From Verrucomicrobiota bacterium (GTDB taxonomy: Bacteria; Verrucomicrobiota; Verrucomicrobiia; Chthoniobacterales; Terrimicrobiaceae): a DNA stretch of 64,000 nt. Below the pieces are notes generated by a model. It had not been told where the DNA came from and did not search any database. It saw only the letters and a list, made by a program, of their open reading frames with translations. The position numbers and the translations under genes are program-made. Below are positions 8,921 to 18,802 of this stretch, one piece after another (position 1 is the stretch's first letter; the number at the start of each line of letters is the position of its first letter). Location of the stretch: assembly GCA_026398255.1 (NCBI GenBank), contig JAPLTG010000032.1:62001-126000 (forward strand), read 5' to 3'.

Positions 8921-9878
8921 GCCGGCTGCTTCCGATTTTCTTCCATCCGCCTTCGCCAGCGCGTTGGCGGGCTTTTCGCATAAAAAAAAATTGCTCGTCG
9001 GTGTTTCTGGAGGCCGCGACTCGATGGTCCTCCTAGACGCACTGGTCCGTCTCGGATTCCAGCGCCTCGTCGTTTGCCATCTCGATCACACCCTACGCGG
9101 TCGAGCCTCGCGGGAGGATTTGGTTTTCGTTCGTCGGCAAGCCAAGGCGTTGGGATGTGATTTGGAATCAGCTCGGGCCCGAACGGCCGAGTTCGCATCG
9201 GAGCAAAAAATATCCCTCGAACTCGCCGCCAGAGAGCTTCGCCAGGCCTTCTTCGCGAAGTGCGCCAAGATTCACAAATGCCGGGACCTCGTTCTGGCCC
9301 ACCACGCCGATGACCAGATCGAGACCTGCCTTTTCAATTTCCTACGCGGCACTGGCGCCTCGGGATTGGCGGGAATGAAGCCTGTCTCGAAACTCGGCAC
9401 CCTCACTATTCATCGTCCGATGCTGGGCGTTGAGCGGCGAGAAATTGATCTCTACCAAAAGCTCCACCGCATCCGATTTCGCGAGGATGCGTCCAATGCC
9501 GAGTTGCTTCATGCGAGGAACAAGCTCCGCCTTTCCGTCATCCCGGCGATCGAGCGGGCTCTCGGTCCAGGCTTTCGCAAAGCCATTCCCCGGGCCGCCG
9601 AAATCCTCCGTGCTGAGGAGGAATGGATGTCATCGTTCGTCCCTGAACCTTCTGAAAACCTCTCCTGCCCCGATCTCCAGGGAATGACATTGGCCCTCCA
9701 GCGCCGAACGGTTCACCGCTGGTTGAAGTCCAGTGGAGTTCCGGAATGCGGATGGGAGGAGACTCGCCGCGTGCTCTCGCTTCTGGATACGACGGGTCCC
9801 GCAAAAACCAACCTCCCCGGCGGCCTGCACGCCAGACGCCGGGCGGGGGTCCTATTTCTCGAGAAAGGCACGGAATGA
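8898..9878 (+). CDS. tilS: tRNA(Ile)-lysidine synthetase, short form
   Basis: TilS attaches lysine to C34 of tRNA-Ile(CAU), changing it from Met to Ile identity. The PP-loop LLVGVSGGRDSMVLLDAL binds ATP; CHLDHTLRG, LAHHADDQIETCLFNFLRG and the RPML segment are typical. Length is about 326 residues: the N-terminal catalytic domain plus a short substrate-binding part, without the full C-terminal domain of E. coli TilS. The start is uncertain. The GTG at 8898 gives a normal lead-in to the PP-loop and overlaps serS by 23 bases; an ATG at 8856 also fits. Confidence 0.88.
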   Translation: MPTKSRNKPAASDFLPSAFASALAGFSHKKKLLVGVSGGRDSMVLLDALVRLGFQRLVVCHLDHTLRGRASREDLVFVRRQAKALGCDLESARARTAEFASEQKISLELAARELRQAFFAKCAKIHKCRDLVLAHHADDQIETCLFNFLRGTGASGLAGMKPVSKLGTLTIHRPMLGVERREIDLYQKLHRIRFREDASNAELLHARNKLRLSVIPAIERALGPGFRKAIPRAAEILRAEEEWMSSFVPEPSENLSCPDLQGMTLALQRRTVHRWLKSSGVPECGWEETRRVLSLLDTTGPAKTNLPGGLHARRRAGVLFLEKGTE

Positions 9879-10567
9879 AATTTCAGGAAGCCGTTCGAAC
9901 AGGGCTTCGTGCCGCTCGGATGAATCTCTGGCCGGGCCTGTTTCTGCAGTCGATCATGCTTTGCTTCATCGCCGCGTATCTGCTGCACGATGGCACTCAG
10001 GCTTTTCTCGCCAAGGTCGGTGGGATCAAGCAGGAGGTCGGCTACACTTTCGCTTTTGTGAGCTACATGCTTTCTGGGGCGCTCCTGCCGGAGTTGATGC
10101 GAATTGTTTTTTTTCAGGGTTGGAAGCCGCGTTGGGAAAATCTCCGGAACTTCGCTCTGACTGGCCCGTTCATCGGTCTGATGGGTGTGACGGTCGATTT
10201 TTTCTACCGTTGCCAGAATGCGTGGTTCGGGGTTGGAAACGATTGGCCCATTGTCGTCACCAAGGTTCTCGTTGATCAGTTGCTCTACAGCCCATTCCTC
10301 GCAAATCTGCTTTGCACCGGATTTTTCACGCTCCGGGATGGCCGGTTTTCGCGCGAGGTTTTCGCTTCGATTTTCACACTTGGGTTTATCACCGAGAAAG
10401 TCCTGCCGGTGCAAATCGCCGGCTGGGCTTTTTGGTTTCCCGCAGTGGCCTGCATCTACTTCATGCCCCCGCAGCTTCAGATTCCATTCGCCGTTTTGGT
10501 GCAGGCATTCTGGGTTCTGATGGTCACAACGATCACCGAAAGACAAGTTCGCACGGCCTGCAGGTAA
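9875..10567 (+). CDS. Mpv17/PMP22-like integral membrane protein
   Basis: A 230-residue membrane protein with about five hydrophobic segments. I read the second half as Mpv17/PMP22-like: [18 protein letters not shown] aligns with the family's GP-x-W-Y-x2-LD segment, [12 protein letters not shown] with its K-x2-LDQ-x3-AP motif, and [20 protein letters not shown] with its nW-x-WP-x2-Q-x2-NF-x2-VP signature, followed by the terminal W. Mpv17 proteins are mostly known from eukaryotic mitochondria and peroxisomes, where they are thought to form channels. The start ATG shares an ATGA overlap with tilS, so the two are probably co-translated. Function in bacteria is unknown. Confidence 0.6.
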   Translation: MKFQEAVRTGLRAARMNLWPGLFLQSIMLCFIAAYLLHDGTQAFLAKVGGIKQEVGYTFAFVSYMLSGALLPELMRIVFFQGWKPRWENLRNFALTGPFIGLMGVTVDFFYRCQNAWFGVGNDWPIVVTKVLVDQLLYSPFLANLLCTGFFTLRDGRFSREVFASIFTLGFITEKVLPVQIAGWAFWFPAVACIYFMPPQLQIPFAVLVQAFWVLMVTTITERQVRTACR

Positions 10568-10655
10568 GGGGAGACCCCAAGTCCGAAATTGGCTTTCCAA
10601 GGCTTGCCGAAGTCAGGATATTTCCCCCTCATTTCTCGATTTCCGCTACCAATCT

Positions 10656-12353
10656 ATGCCTTCAAAAAATAACACTTTCATGCGTCCCTTTTCTTCTGTC
10701 GTGTTTGATGGTCTCAGCCGGGCGCCGAGCCGCGCGATGCTCTATCCGGTCGGATACAAGGAGAGCGATTTTGCAAAACCCCAGATCGGCATTGCCTCGA
10801 CCTGGAGCATGGTCACGCCGTGCAATATGCACATCGACCAACTCGCCCGCGAAGCCTCGCTGGGCGTCGATGCAGCCGGCGGCAAGGCCACGATCTTCAA
10901 TACCATCACGATCTCTGACGGCATCTCGATGGGCACTCCTGGAATGAAATACTCGCTCGTCTCGCGCGAGGTTATTGCCGACTCGATCGAGACGGTTGTC
11001 GGATGTCAGGGCTTCGATGGATTTGTGGCAATCGGCGGATGCGATAAAAACATGCCGGCTTGCATCATGGCGATGGTCCGGATGAATCGCGCCTCGGTCT
11101 TTGTGTATGGCGGCACGATCCAGCCTGGATGCCTGGCGAAGCGGCAGTTGGATGTCGTCTCGGTCTTCGAGGCGGTCGGTCAGTGCGCCATGAATAAAAT
11201 CTCCCGCAAAGAACTCCATGATGTGGAGTCCAAGGCCATTCCCGGGCCAGGATCCTGCGGGGGCATGTATACGGCGAACACCATGGCATCGGCGATCGAG
11301 GCCTTGGGTTTCAGCCTGCCAAACAGCTCCGCGCAGAACGCCGTGTCTCCCCAGAAAAACGCCGACTGCCGAAATGCCGGCGCCGCTGTTTACAACCTAC
11401 TGAAACGCGGCATCCGCCCCTCGGACATCATTTCTAAAGAGGCCTTGGAAAATGCGATCACTGTCACCATCGCGCTCGGAGGTTCCACCAATGCGGTTCT
11501 CCACCTTCTCGCCATCGCCCACACGGCGAATATCAAGCTCGCTCTGGAGGACTTCACGCGCATCGGTGCCCGAGTGCCAGTCCTGGCGGATCTCAAGCCC
11601 AGTGGTCGTTTTTTGATGAGCGAACTCGTCGATATCGGCGGCATCGTTCCGATGATGAAGACCCTCCTTGCCGAAGGCCTGCTTCACGGGGATTGCCTTA
11701 CGGTCACGGGCAAAACGCTCAAACAAAACCTCGCGCCATTCAAAGCCTACCCGAAGGGCCAGACGATCGTGCGTCCGATCAAGGATCCGATCAAAAAAGA
11801 CAGCCACCTTGTCATTCTCAAAGGCAACCTCGCACCAGCCGGAGCCGTGGCGAAAATCAGCGGCAAGGAAGGCGAGAAATTCAGTGGCAGTGCCCGGGTT
11901 TTCGAATCCGAGGAAACGGCGCTTGAGGCGATTCTTTCGAACAATGTGAAAAAGGGTGATGTCATCGTGATCCGCTATGAAGGGCCGCGTGGTGGCCCCG
12001 GAATGCGGGAAATGCTCTCACCTACCAGCGCCGTGATGGGAGCCGGTCTGGGCAAGGATGTGGCATTGATCACCGACGGGAGATTTTCCGGTGGCACGCA
12101 TGGTTTTGTAGTGGGGCACATCACCCCCGAGGCGTTTGATGGGGGACCCTTGGCCATCGTGAAAAATGGGGACCCCATCACGATCGATGGCATTTCGCAC
12201 AAGCTCACCTTGGATCTTCCGAAAAAGGAAATCGAGGCGCGTCTGGCCAAGTGGAAAAAGCCGAAACCTCGCATGACGCGTGGCGTTTTGGCGAAATACG
12301 CGAAACTCGTTTCCACCGCCTCCGAAGGGGCTGTGACCGACGCAAATCTGTAA
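10656..12353 (+). CDS. ilvD: Dihydroxy-acid dehydratase
   Basis: IlvD dehydrates 2,3-dihydroxy-3-methylbutanoate (or -pentanoate) to the 2-keto acid in Val, Ile and Leu synthesis. Three iron-sulfur ligand motifs are present: [15 protein letters not shown] and [14 protein letters not shown]. That pattern fits the [2Fe-2S] type. [15 protein letters not shown] and [20 protein letters not shown], with active-site residues, are intact. Length is 565 residues, normal. It has an 88-base leader in which I recognise no attenuator or riboswitch. The next gene starts 12 bases downstream. Confidence 0.95.
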   Translation: MPSKNNTFMRPFSSVVFDGLSRAPSRAMLYPVGYKESDFAKPQIGIASTWSMVTPCNMHIDQLAREASLGVDAAGGKATIFNTITISDGISMGTPGMKYSLVSREVIADSIETVVGCQGFDGFVAIGGCDKNMPACIMAMVRMNRASVFVYGGTIQPGCLAKRQLDVVSVFEAVGQCAMNKISRKELHDVESKAIPGPGSCGGMYTANTMASAIEALGFSLPNSSAQNAVSPQKNADCRNAGAAVYNLLKRGIRPSDIISKEALENAITVTIALGGSTNAVLHLLAIAHTANIKLALEDFTRIGARVPVLADLKPSGRFLMSELVDIGGIVPMMKTLLAEGLLHGDCLTVTGKTLKQNLAPFKAYPKGQTIVRPIKDPIKKDSHLVILKGNLAPAGAVAKISGKEGEKFSGSARVFESEETALEAILSNNVKKGDVIVIRYEGPRGGPGMREMLSPTSAVMGAGLGKDVALITDGRFSGGTHGFVVGHITPEAFDGGPLAIVKNGDPITIDGISHKLTLDLPKKEIEARLAKWKKPKPRMTRGVLAKYAKLVSTASEGAVTDANL

Positions 12354-12365
12354 TTCTTCCTAACC

Positions 12366-15300
12366 ATGCGGCAATATCCGGCGAATCCCATGCAGTCTGC
12401 GGCTTACCATCGCTACAGCGATGCGCCGAAGGCTCCGGGTGCTCAGGTTCAGGTTTCGATCAGCTTCGGGGAGAGTGTGAACTCGGAGTTTCTCCGTCGG
12501 GCTTGGCAAGTAGTTGTCGAGCGCCATCCGATGCTTCGCTCCGCCTTTTCGAAGTCCATGGACGGCGTTGTCATCCGTGAGGCTGATAAGGGCGATCCTC
12601 AGTGGGTCTCTCTCGATTGGCAGAGCGTGCCACCCGCTGAGATTCCGGAAAAATGGAACGCCTTGGTTGCAGCCGACGCCAAGGCCGATTTCGAGCCGCT
12701 TTCGCTCCCACTGGTTCGCCTCCACGAAATCCGGTTGCCGGGAGGATCCGGCCATTACCTCCTGACGACTCCGGCTTTTTTGCTCGATGAATTTTCGATC
12801 GCCCGCGTCCTGCTGGATTTGCTCCAGACCTTGGGACAATGCCCGCTGGCGCCCGCCGTGGAGTTCCCCGAACCGGTTCAAGCAAAGAGTTGGCGGGAAT
12901 TCATGGAGGGCGCATCCGCTCCGATGCGGATCGAGCCCCGGTTTGGCGATGGCGCGTTTGTCCGGGCCTCGGTGTTGTTGGATCGCGCAGGAACTTCGGC
13001 ATTTTCGAAATTCTGCCACGACAATGATCTGGAAGAGAGCCTTGTGGTCCGTTGCCTGTGGTCGCTTTTGCTTCGCCGATTCGGGGCCACCGGAAACCTG
13101 ATGCTTTGCCGATTCGATGCCCGCGCGGAATCAACCGAAGCGGGTTTTTTCCAGAATTGGCTGCCGATCGTTCAATCTTGGAGCGGGAATATCGGCGACT
13201 GGCTCGACGCGGCGCAGTTGCTCGAGGACACCGTGGCCGAAAATATCTGGATCGATGCCGACGAGGTTCTGCGAACGGGGGGCCTCGAGTTTACCTCCAC
13301 CGAGGTCGCAACCTCCTTCGAGTGGCGCGGGGCTTCGATGAACGACATGATCCACTCCGCATTGCCGCGCTGGATCAATTTCGATGCTCAAATCCAGGCC
13401 GTTCAAATCTCTGGATTCCATCTCGAAGCTCGTCCTGGCGCCCGGCTCGAACTCTCGATTTCCGGTCCGTTTTCGACCGAAGCCGCCGCCAAGGAAATCC
13501 TCTCGCGGTTGGCATTTCTGATCAACGGCCTCCCGGACTCCCGTTCAAAACCGGTTCATCGCCTTCCTATTCTCCTACCCGAAGAAATCCGGGCTATTCG
13601 CCAGTCGTCCCACGGTCCAGCTCAGCCCGCCCATAGCGGCACGGTGGTCGAGGCCCTCCGCCGGCATGCTTCCGAATCCCCGGAGGTCATCGCGGTTCGC
13701 TGCGGTGACTACACGATGACCTATGCGGAACTCGATGCGATGTCCGACAAGTTGGCCTCGCATTTGAAAAAAACCGGTGTCTCCGGTGGCTGGCATGCTG
13801 CGGTGGTTCTTTCCCCCTCGGCTTGGGTGGCCGTGGCCCTTTTTGGAATTTGGAAGGCTGGCAACTCCTGCCTCGCCCTGGATCCCAATGCCTCGGCTGA
13901 CTGGATCGAGCAAACGCTATCCTCCCATGATGTCGCGATTGTCATTGGCGATTCCTCCAGCGCGCCACGGATCGATATCACCCACCGCCGCCGAATCGTC
14001 CTGGATTCCGAATGGGAATTAATGGAGGTCGATTCCGAAACACCCGAGCCGCCCTCGATCGACACGCTGGCCGTGACGATTGGTGGCTGCGAGAGCACTC
14101 CTCCGCCGATAATTCGAGGCCTCAATCACTCAATGATCCTCTCCGCCTCGCTCGAAGGAGCGCGGTTGATGGATTTCCACGCCGGGGATGTGTTTTTGGT
14201 CAAATCCCTCGCGGGTGGCGGATCGTTTTTCGACGAATGGCTCATCCCGATTGTTTGTGGCGGCACAGCCTTTGTTTTCACTGGAGATTCCCGCGAAGCC
14301 GTCTCGGCTCCAGTGACGCACCTCCGATTAACTGAACCCGAGTGGGCGAACCACGCGGCCGCCTGGCTTTTCGGCGAGACTTCCTATTCCGAGTCGATTC
14401 GTTCCGTAGCGATCGAGGCGGGAGGGCCACTTCTCAATAGCGCGTTGGTTTGGAATCGCCGGTTCCTGAATCGCATCAAGAAAACCATTTTCTTCAGCCC
14501 CGCCGGGCTTTGCGGTTTGGGGTTTGCCGGTGGCATTCGAAAAGATTCCGCACGCCAGCCCGTTGGGAAGCCGACTGCGGAAGTCGAGATTTCCCTCGTG
14601 GATGAAGATGGTTTGGAAATTCCCGCCGGTTCCCTGGGCAAAATTCATTTCAAGTTTCCCGGCTGGAGGTCCATTCCCGGGGCTGAAGGGCGCTTGGGAA
14701 TCGACCTCGGAATCCATGGCTGGCGTGACGCCCAAGGCGATTTTCATTTGGAGAACCCAGAGCCAGGAGCCAGCGGCCTTTTGGATTTCAAGTCGATCCA
14801 TCAGTCCCGATCCTTTGAAAAAAACGTCCTTTCCGCGTATGCAGGATCTTCCTCGACGGAACCCGACGCAGGCCCAACTCCTCTCGAGCCTGTCGCTCCA
14901 CGGACTTTGCCGGTGCGGCGCAACGCTTCCAGTGAGGCGTGGACTCCCTTGGTGAAATTGCAAAATGGCGATGGGGGCCGTCCATTATTTTTGGTTCACT
15001 CCGCGAGTGGGACTCCTGAAATTTATCGCGAATTGGTGGAATCCATCGGACCCGGTCGCCGCATTTTTGGGATTTCCGCACGGGGTTTTTTCAATCCCGA
15101 GGCCTGCCATCCAAATATCGAAACTGCCGCCGCCCAATACCTCGCGGCCATTTTCGAGGAGGAGCCGACCTCGAACTTTCAACTCGCGGGCTTCGGCTTC
15201 GGTGCCACCGTGGTCCTCGAAATGGCCCGCCAGCTTCAATCCGTCGGGCGCGAATTGCCGGAGCTGGTTTTGATCGGTTGCACACCGCCTCAAGCGATCC

Positions 15301-15632
15301 AGACGGAAAATTGGCTGGGGCGTCTCAAAAAATCTTTCAAGCGCTCGAAGGGCACGGAACGCATGGAATCAAGCGATCCCGACAGCCAAACCGCCGTGCG
15401 CCACGAGGCGATCTGGCGAAGCTACCGGTTTCCGGTTTCTGAATTTCCGGCTAAAATCATCCTGCCCTCCAATCTCGGCGAGGGCGTGCCGGAAGCCTGG
15501 CTGGAAATCCTCCCCTATGCCGAAATCGAATTCACCCGATCCTACTGGGCCGACATGCTGGCCCGCCCCGCCGTGAAGCGCGTGGCATCGATCTTGAGCG
15601 CCGTTGCCTCGCCCCAATCGTCAGAGGACTAG
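12366..15632 (+). CDS. NRPS-like protein (C-A-TE layout) with degenerate active sites
   Basis: A 1088-residue protein laid out like one nonribosomal peptide synthetase module. A condensation-like domain (about 1-400) has PAFLLDEFS where HHxxxDGxS is expected (the two His are missing). An adenylation-like domain (about 425-810) keeps early motifs MTYAELDAMSDKLASHL and GIWKAGNSCLALD but has no TSGTTGxPKG ATP loop, no YGPTE motif and no C-terminal lysine motif. A Pro/Ser-rich linker stands where a carrier domain should be; no phosphopantetheine Ser motif is seen. A thioesterase-like domain (about 868-1080) has PLFLVHSASG but GFGFG instead of GxSxG, and YWADML where the catalytic His is expected. 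The frame is intact over 3.2 kb, so this is a maintained gene, not a pseudogene. It follows ilvD by 12 bases. Function unknown. Confidence 0.75.
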   Translation: MRQYPANPMQSAAYHRYSDAPKAPGAQVQVSISFGESVNSEFLRRAWQVVVERHPMLRSAFSKSMDGVVIREADKGDPQWVSLDWQSVPPAEIPEKWNALVAADAKADFEPLSLPLVRLHEIRLPGGSGHYLLTTPAFLLDEFSIARVLLDLLQTLGQCPLAPAVEFPEPVQAKSWREFMEGASAPMRIEPRFGDGAFVRASVLLDRAGTSAFSKFCHDNDLEESLVVRCLWSLLLRRFGATGNLMLCRFDARAESTEAGFFQNWLPIVQSWSGNIGDWLDAAQLLEDTVAENIWIDADEVLRTGGLEFTSTEVATSFEWRGASMNDMIHSALPRWINFDAQIQAVQISGFHLEARPGARLELSISGPFSTEAAAKEILSRLAFLINGLPDSRSKPVHRLPILLPEEIRAIRQSSHGPAQPAHSGTVVEALRRHASESPEVIAVRCGDYTMTYAELDAMSDKLASHLKKTGVSGGWHAAVVLSPSAWVAVALFGIWKAGNSCLALDPNASADWIEQTLSSHDVAIVIGDSSSAPRIDITHRRRIVLDSEWELMEVDSETPEPPSIDTLAVTIGGCESTPPPIIRGLNHSMILSASLEGARLMDFHAGDVFLVKSLAGGGSFFDEWLIPIVCGGTAFVFTGDSREAVSAPVTHLRLTEPEWANHAAAWLFGETSYSESIRSVAIEAGGPLLNSALVWNRRFLNRIKKTIFFSPAGLCGLGFAGGIRKDSARQPVGKPTAEVEISLVDEDGLEIPAGSLGKIHFKFPGWRSIPGAEGRLGIDLGIHGWRDAQGDFHLENPEPGASGLLDFKSIHQSRSFEKNVLSAYAGSSSTEPDAGPTPLEPVAPRTLPVRRNASSEAWTPLVKLQNGDGGRPLFLVHSASGTPEIYRELVESIGPGRRIFGISARGFFNPEACHPNIETAAAQYLAAIFEEEPTSNFQLAGFGFGATVVLEMARQLQSVGRELPELVLIGCTPPQAIQTENWLGRLKKSFKRSKGTERMESSDPDSQTAVRHEAIWRSYRFPVSEFPAKIILPSNLGEGVPEAWLEILPYAEIEFTRSYWADMLARPAVKRVASILSAVASPQSSED

Positions 15633-16441
15633 TCTCCGAACCGTCGGGCTTGCTCGATGATTACTTCGGCGAATTCCGGCGCGGAGCCAATCGCTCCGCT
15701 GTAATACAATTCCCGACCTCGCAGGTGGCGGGGATTTTCCAGAAAGGCCTCGGCTTGGCTCGCGGCGGGTCCGGTTTCTTCGCGAATCCCCAAAAGCACC
15801 GGGATGTCCTGATAGCTGTGCAATCCATCGGAGATGAAAAACGGAACGACGACGACATTCGGCATGCTGGCCGTCGTGTGCCAGTCCGCGATGAACGGGG
15901 CCTCCTCCATGTAAGCCGGGAAAACCTCGGCGAATTCGCCCAGTTCGGCAATGCGCTCCGCCTGCCATCGCGCAGCGGCAGCCGAGTTTTGATCCAAGCC
16001 GGTGCCATGCCCCACAATGAACAAACTGGTCTCGCGGGGAGGCACTCCTCCAGCAGTCGCCTTGGCATGACGGATCAGGAGGGAAGTCATCAAGGGATGG
16101 TTTCCAGTCGGCTCGCAGTAGTGGATCAGCCGTCCATCGCGGTGCGTCGTTGGGCCATCGAGCCCCATCTCGCGCGGAATGACGGTGCGGGTGAAATACC
16201 CCTCGCTGATGAAATTCGGAACGATATAGACCGTATGGCTGTCGATGGTGCGAAGGACCTCGGCAAAGGATGGCTCCTCTTTCCAAAAACACACGGCGAC
16301 CTCTTGGAAAATCCCGGCGTCCCGGATGCGGCGGGCGTGCTGGTGGGTCGGGGCGCTTGAGTCCGGGTTGAGCGTCGATCCATGCCCGGCGATCACCAGC
16401 GCGGAATTCCGAAAATCTTCGTGGGCATTCGTAGCGGTCAT
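15629..16441 (-). CDS. CbiX-type sirohydrochlorin chelatase family protein, two-domain
   Basis: A 270-residue protein with two tandem CbiX-like halves: ALVIAGHGST near the start and SLFIVGHGTG in the middle, each with the family's HG motif, followed by VYIVPNFISEGYFT and VVVVPFFISDGLHS respectively. Family members insert Co2+ or Fe2+ (or Ni2+) into sirohydrochlorin in cobalamin, siroheme or F430 synthesis. No other tetrapyrrole gene is nearby, so the metal and pathway are open. The start MTATNAHED shares an ATGA overlap with the upstream glycosyltransferase. The 3' end overlaps the convergent NRPS-like gene. Confidence 0.75.
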   Translation of the reverse strand: MTATNAHEDFRNSALVIAGHGSTLNPDSSAPTHQHARRIRDAGIFQEVAVCFWKEEPSFAEVLRTIDSHTVYIVPNFISEGYFTRTVIPREMGLDGPTTHRDGRLIHYCEPTGNHPLMTSLLIRHAKATAGGVPPRETSLFIVGHGTGLDQNSAAAARWQAERIAELGEFAEVFPAYMEEAPFIADWHTTASMPNVVVVPFFISDGLHSYQDIPVLLGIREETGPAASQAEAFLENPRHLRGRELYYSGAIGSAPEFAEVIIEQARRFGD

Positions 16442-17577
16442 TCGAGAAGTTCGCCGCACACCTTGCCAGCTTCGAAATGCGTTTCAGCAAACTTCCGTGC
16501 CGCTTGGCAATGGTGCTCGTAGTTTTTAGAAGCCTCGTCGAGCGCCGCAGCCGCTTCGGCAGGTGTGTTGAAGGCGAAGACACCTTTGCCTGATGGCAAA
16601 TGCTCGCTCCATCCCGTGTCTTGCACCACGACCGGCTTACCGGCCGCGAGGTAGCAGGCGCTCCGGCAACTAAACCACCCGCTGTGCGAGTTGACATATC
16701 CATGCTTGGCGATGCTCCACTCGCCTTTAGATTCCGAGATGAACTGGCGGTAAGTGAGGTAGTCGGGAAGGTGGGTGTCCGGCTCGATGATGTGCCAGCC
16801 TTTGGATTCCAGCATCGCCGTGGGGCGCTTGTTTCCAACGCCCTGGCCCATGGCGAGCTCGAATCGTTCGCGGGTGAGGGATGGCAGGTCGAGGAAGCGC
16901 TCGAACTCGAGATCCTTCTGGCCGAATTTCTCGCCTTGGAAATCCTTCGGCGCGTAGCTCGCCCAATTCATCACCGTCGTCCAGTTTCCCTCCGAGGTGG
17001 GCGGTTGAGTGGGCTTCCAATAATCCAAGGCGATCGGTTGAACGGTTGGTCGCCATGTGAAACCCGACTCGGGAACCTTGCAGCCACGCTTGCCAATGTG
17101 GAGGCCAAACGAAAATTGGCTTTCGTGGGCGGCGACATGCTTCGCGTAGTTGGAGTCGGGATCTGCCGCGAGACCGATCTGGGTGAACATCGGATCGCCA
17201 TCGAGGAAAAGTTTCCGGGGAATTCGGGAGGTTTCGGGAGTCAGCCAGCAGGCCCCCGAGACATTCGCCAGCACATCAGCGGAGGCGAGGATTTGGGAGG
17301 CTCCGGAGGCTCCGTGCCAAGTGCCATCGGCGGCGTTGCGGTAAATCCAGCGGTCGCCCATATCGAAGTCCTCCATGACCCGTGCGAGGTAGGTTGTGTT
17401 GCGCGAGCAATCCGCGCTGGGCTCCATTTTGACCGGATCGTAGGCCCAAGTGCCGGTGTCTTCGAGATACCAGACATCGTGCCCGAGGGAGCGGAATCCG
17501 AGCGCGTATTGGATGTAGTCCCAGGTCACCCCGCCGAAGGCGTATTGGCCGATCAAGCCCGTAACGACGATTCTCAT
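16438..17577 (-). CDS. Glycosyltransferase (GT-B, group 1-like)
   Basis: A 379-residue cytoplasmic protein whose N-terminal half begins RIVVTGLIGQYAFGGVTWDY, a typical Rossmann opening of GT-B enzymes with a Gly loop. The C-terminal half carries the donor-binding region: EWSIAKHGYVNSHSGWFS, then CYLAAGKPVVVQDTGWSE and GVFAFNTPAEAAAALDE. This resembles the group 1 family, in which an Arg/Lys plus an E(x7)E-like element binds the sugar nucleotide; here the second Glu motif is only weakly visible. It is translationally coupled to cbiX (ATGA overlap) and divergent from the L,D-transpeptidase. Donor and acceptor are unknown. Confidence 0.65.
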   Translation of the reverse strand: MRIVVTGLIGQYAFGGVTWDYIQYALGFRSLGHDVWYLEDTGTWAYDPVKMEPSADCSRNTTYLARVMEDFDMGDRWIYRNAADGTWHGASGASQILASADVLANVSGACWLTPETSRIPRKLFLDGDPMFTQIGLAADPDSNYAKHVAAHESQFSFGLHIGKRGCKVPESGFTWRPTVQPIALDYWKPTQPPTSEGNWTTVMNWASYAPKDFQGEKFGQKDLEFERFLDLPSLTRERFELAMGQGVGNKRPTAMLESKGWHIIEPDTHLPDYLTYRQFISESKGEWSIAKHGYVNSHSGWFSCRSACYLAAGKPVVVQDTGWSEHLPSGKGVFAFNTPAEAAAALDEASKNYEHHCQAARKFAETHFEAGKVCGELLE

Positions 17578-17673
17578 GGGAGGAAAGGGTAGTCCTTGGT
17601 TTCGGATGGCCGCAAGGTCGCTCTCGATTTTTGGCTATCAACACGGGGAACGATTTGGTTTTTTCGGTCGCTG

Positions 17674-18801
17674 ATGTTTTCGACTCTCCCATGCCGTTCG
17701 TTTGTTTGCCTAGCGGTTCTGTCGGCCGTTCCCATGGTTTTTGCGGAGCCCGTGGTGGCTCCCGCTGCAAAAGTCGCCAAACCTTCTCCCGATGCGCCGG
17801 AGAGGATTCAGATGACGCGAGTGCAGATTTTTTTGGATCGCTCGGGATTTCGGCCCGGCAAAATTGATGGTCTTGGCGGGGAGTTCACCCAGAAAGCCGC
17901 TGACCGGTGGTGCGATGCGCAGGGGGTCGTTCGTGGATCCTTCCTGGATGTCACCTCGATCGCAGAACCTTATCGCACACACACGATCGGCGAGGAGGAT
18001 GCGAAATGGGTCGGACCCACTTCGTCGAAACCCTCGGAGCAATCGAAGCTGAAGGCATTGCTTTACGGAAGTCTCTGGGAGGCTTTGGCCGAGCGGTTCC
18101 ATTGCGATCTGATTTTTCTGAAGGAGCTCAACCCCGGGGTTTCGGAGCCTACTGTCGGGATGGTTTTGCGCGTTCCGGATGTGGAGGAGTTCCGGATGGA
18201 TGATGTCAAAGCCCTGCAAAAAGCCCGCGCGAATGGCACTGCTCAGGCGTTGCCTGTCTCTACTCCGGCGCCGGAGGCCGCTCCGATCCCTCCTTCTCCC
18301 TCTCCGCAAATCGTCAACGAGGCGGATTTCTTTACGAATGGAAGCCCGGCAACTCCCGAGCCTGCGAAGCCAACTCCGACGGCCACGCCGGTGCCGTCGC
18401 GTCGTTTGGTTTTGTTACGGGACGAGCGCTTGATCGAGTTCTACGAAAACGACCGGATCGCCGGGTGTTTCCCGTGCACTCCGGGGTCCGCGAAGTTCCC
18501 TGTGCCGCTGGGAACTTGGCGCGTGACGAGCAACATCCTCATGCCGAATTTTCGTTGGGACAAATCGGTTCTCGAGACCGGCGTGCGCAGCAACAATGCC
18601 TTCCTTCTTCCTCCAGGTCCCAATAGCCCTGTGGGCATCGTGTGGATGGGAATCAACCGGCCCAGCTTGGGAATGCACGGCACGAATTCCCCCGACCGCA
18701 TCGGGCGCAATGAAAGCAGTGGCTGCATCCGCCTTGCGAATTGGGACGCCTTCCGGCTTTGCCAATTGGTGAAAAGCGGAACCGCGCTGGAGGTGCGCTG
18801 A
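17674..18801 (+). CDS. L,D-transpeptidase (YkuD domain), secreted
   Basis: An exported enzyme that can make 3-3 cross-links in peptidoglycan or attach proteins to it. Residues 1-24 form a signal peptide ending MVFA. A short region resembling a peptidoglycan-binding repeat follows (RVQIFLDRSGFRPGKIDGL), then a Pro-rich linker (about residues 205-255) and the C-terminal YkuD domain. The catalytic motif is intact: HGTNSPDRIGRNESSGCIRL contains the His, the Ser-x-Gly-Cys and the Arg. The start at 17674 is chosen for the signal peptide; the frame is open 78 bases further upstream. The gene is convergent with the DUF3352-like gene, one base apart. Confidence 0.85.
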   Translation: MFSTLPCRSFVCLAVLSAVPMVFAEPVVAPAAKVAKPSPDAPERIQMTRVQIFLDRSGFRPGKIDGLGGEFTQKAADRWCDAQGVVRGSFLDVTSIAEPYRTHTIGEEDAKWVGPTSSKPSEQSKLKALLYGSLWEALAERFHCDLIFLKELNPGVSEPTVGMVLRVPDVEEFRMDDVKALQKARANGTAQALPVSTPAPEAAPIPPSPSPQIVNEADFFTNGSPATPEPAKPTPTATPVPSRRLVLLRDERLIEFYENDRIAGCFPCTPGSAKFPVPLGTWRVTSNILMPNFRWDKSVLETGVRSNNAFLLPPGPNSPVGIVWMGINRPSLGMHGTNSPDRIGRNESSGCIRLANWDAFRLCQLVKSGTALEVR

Positions 18802-18802
18802 T

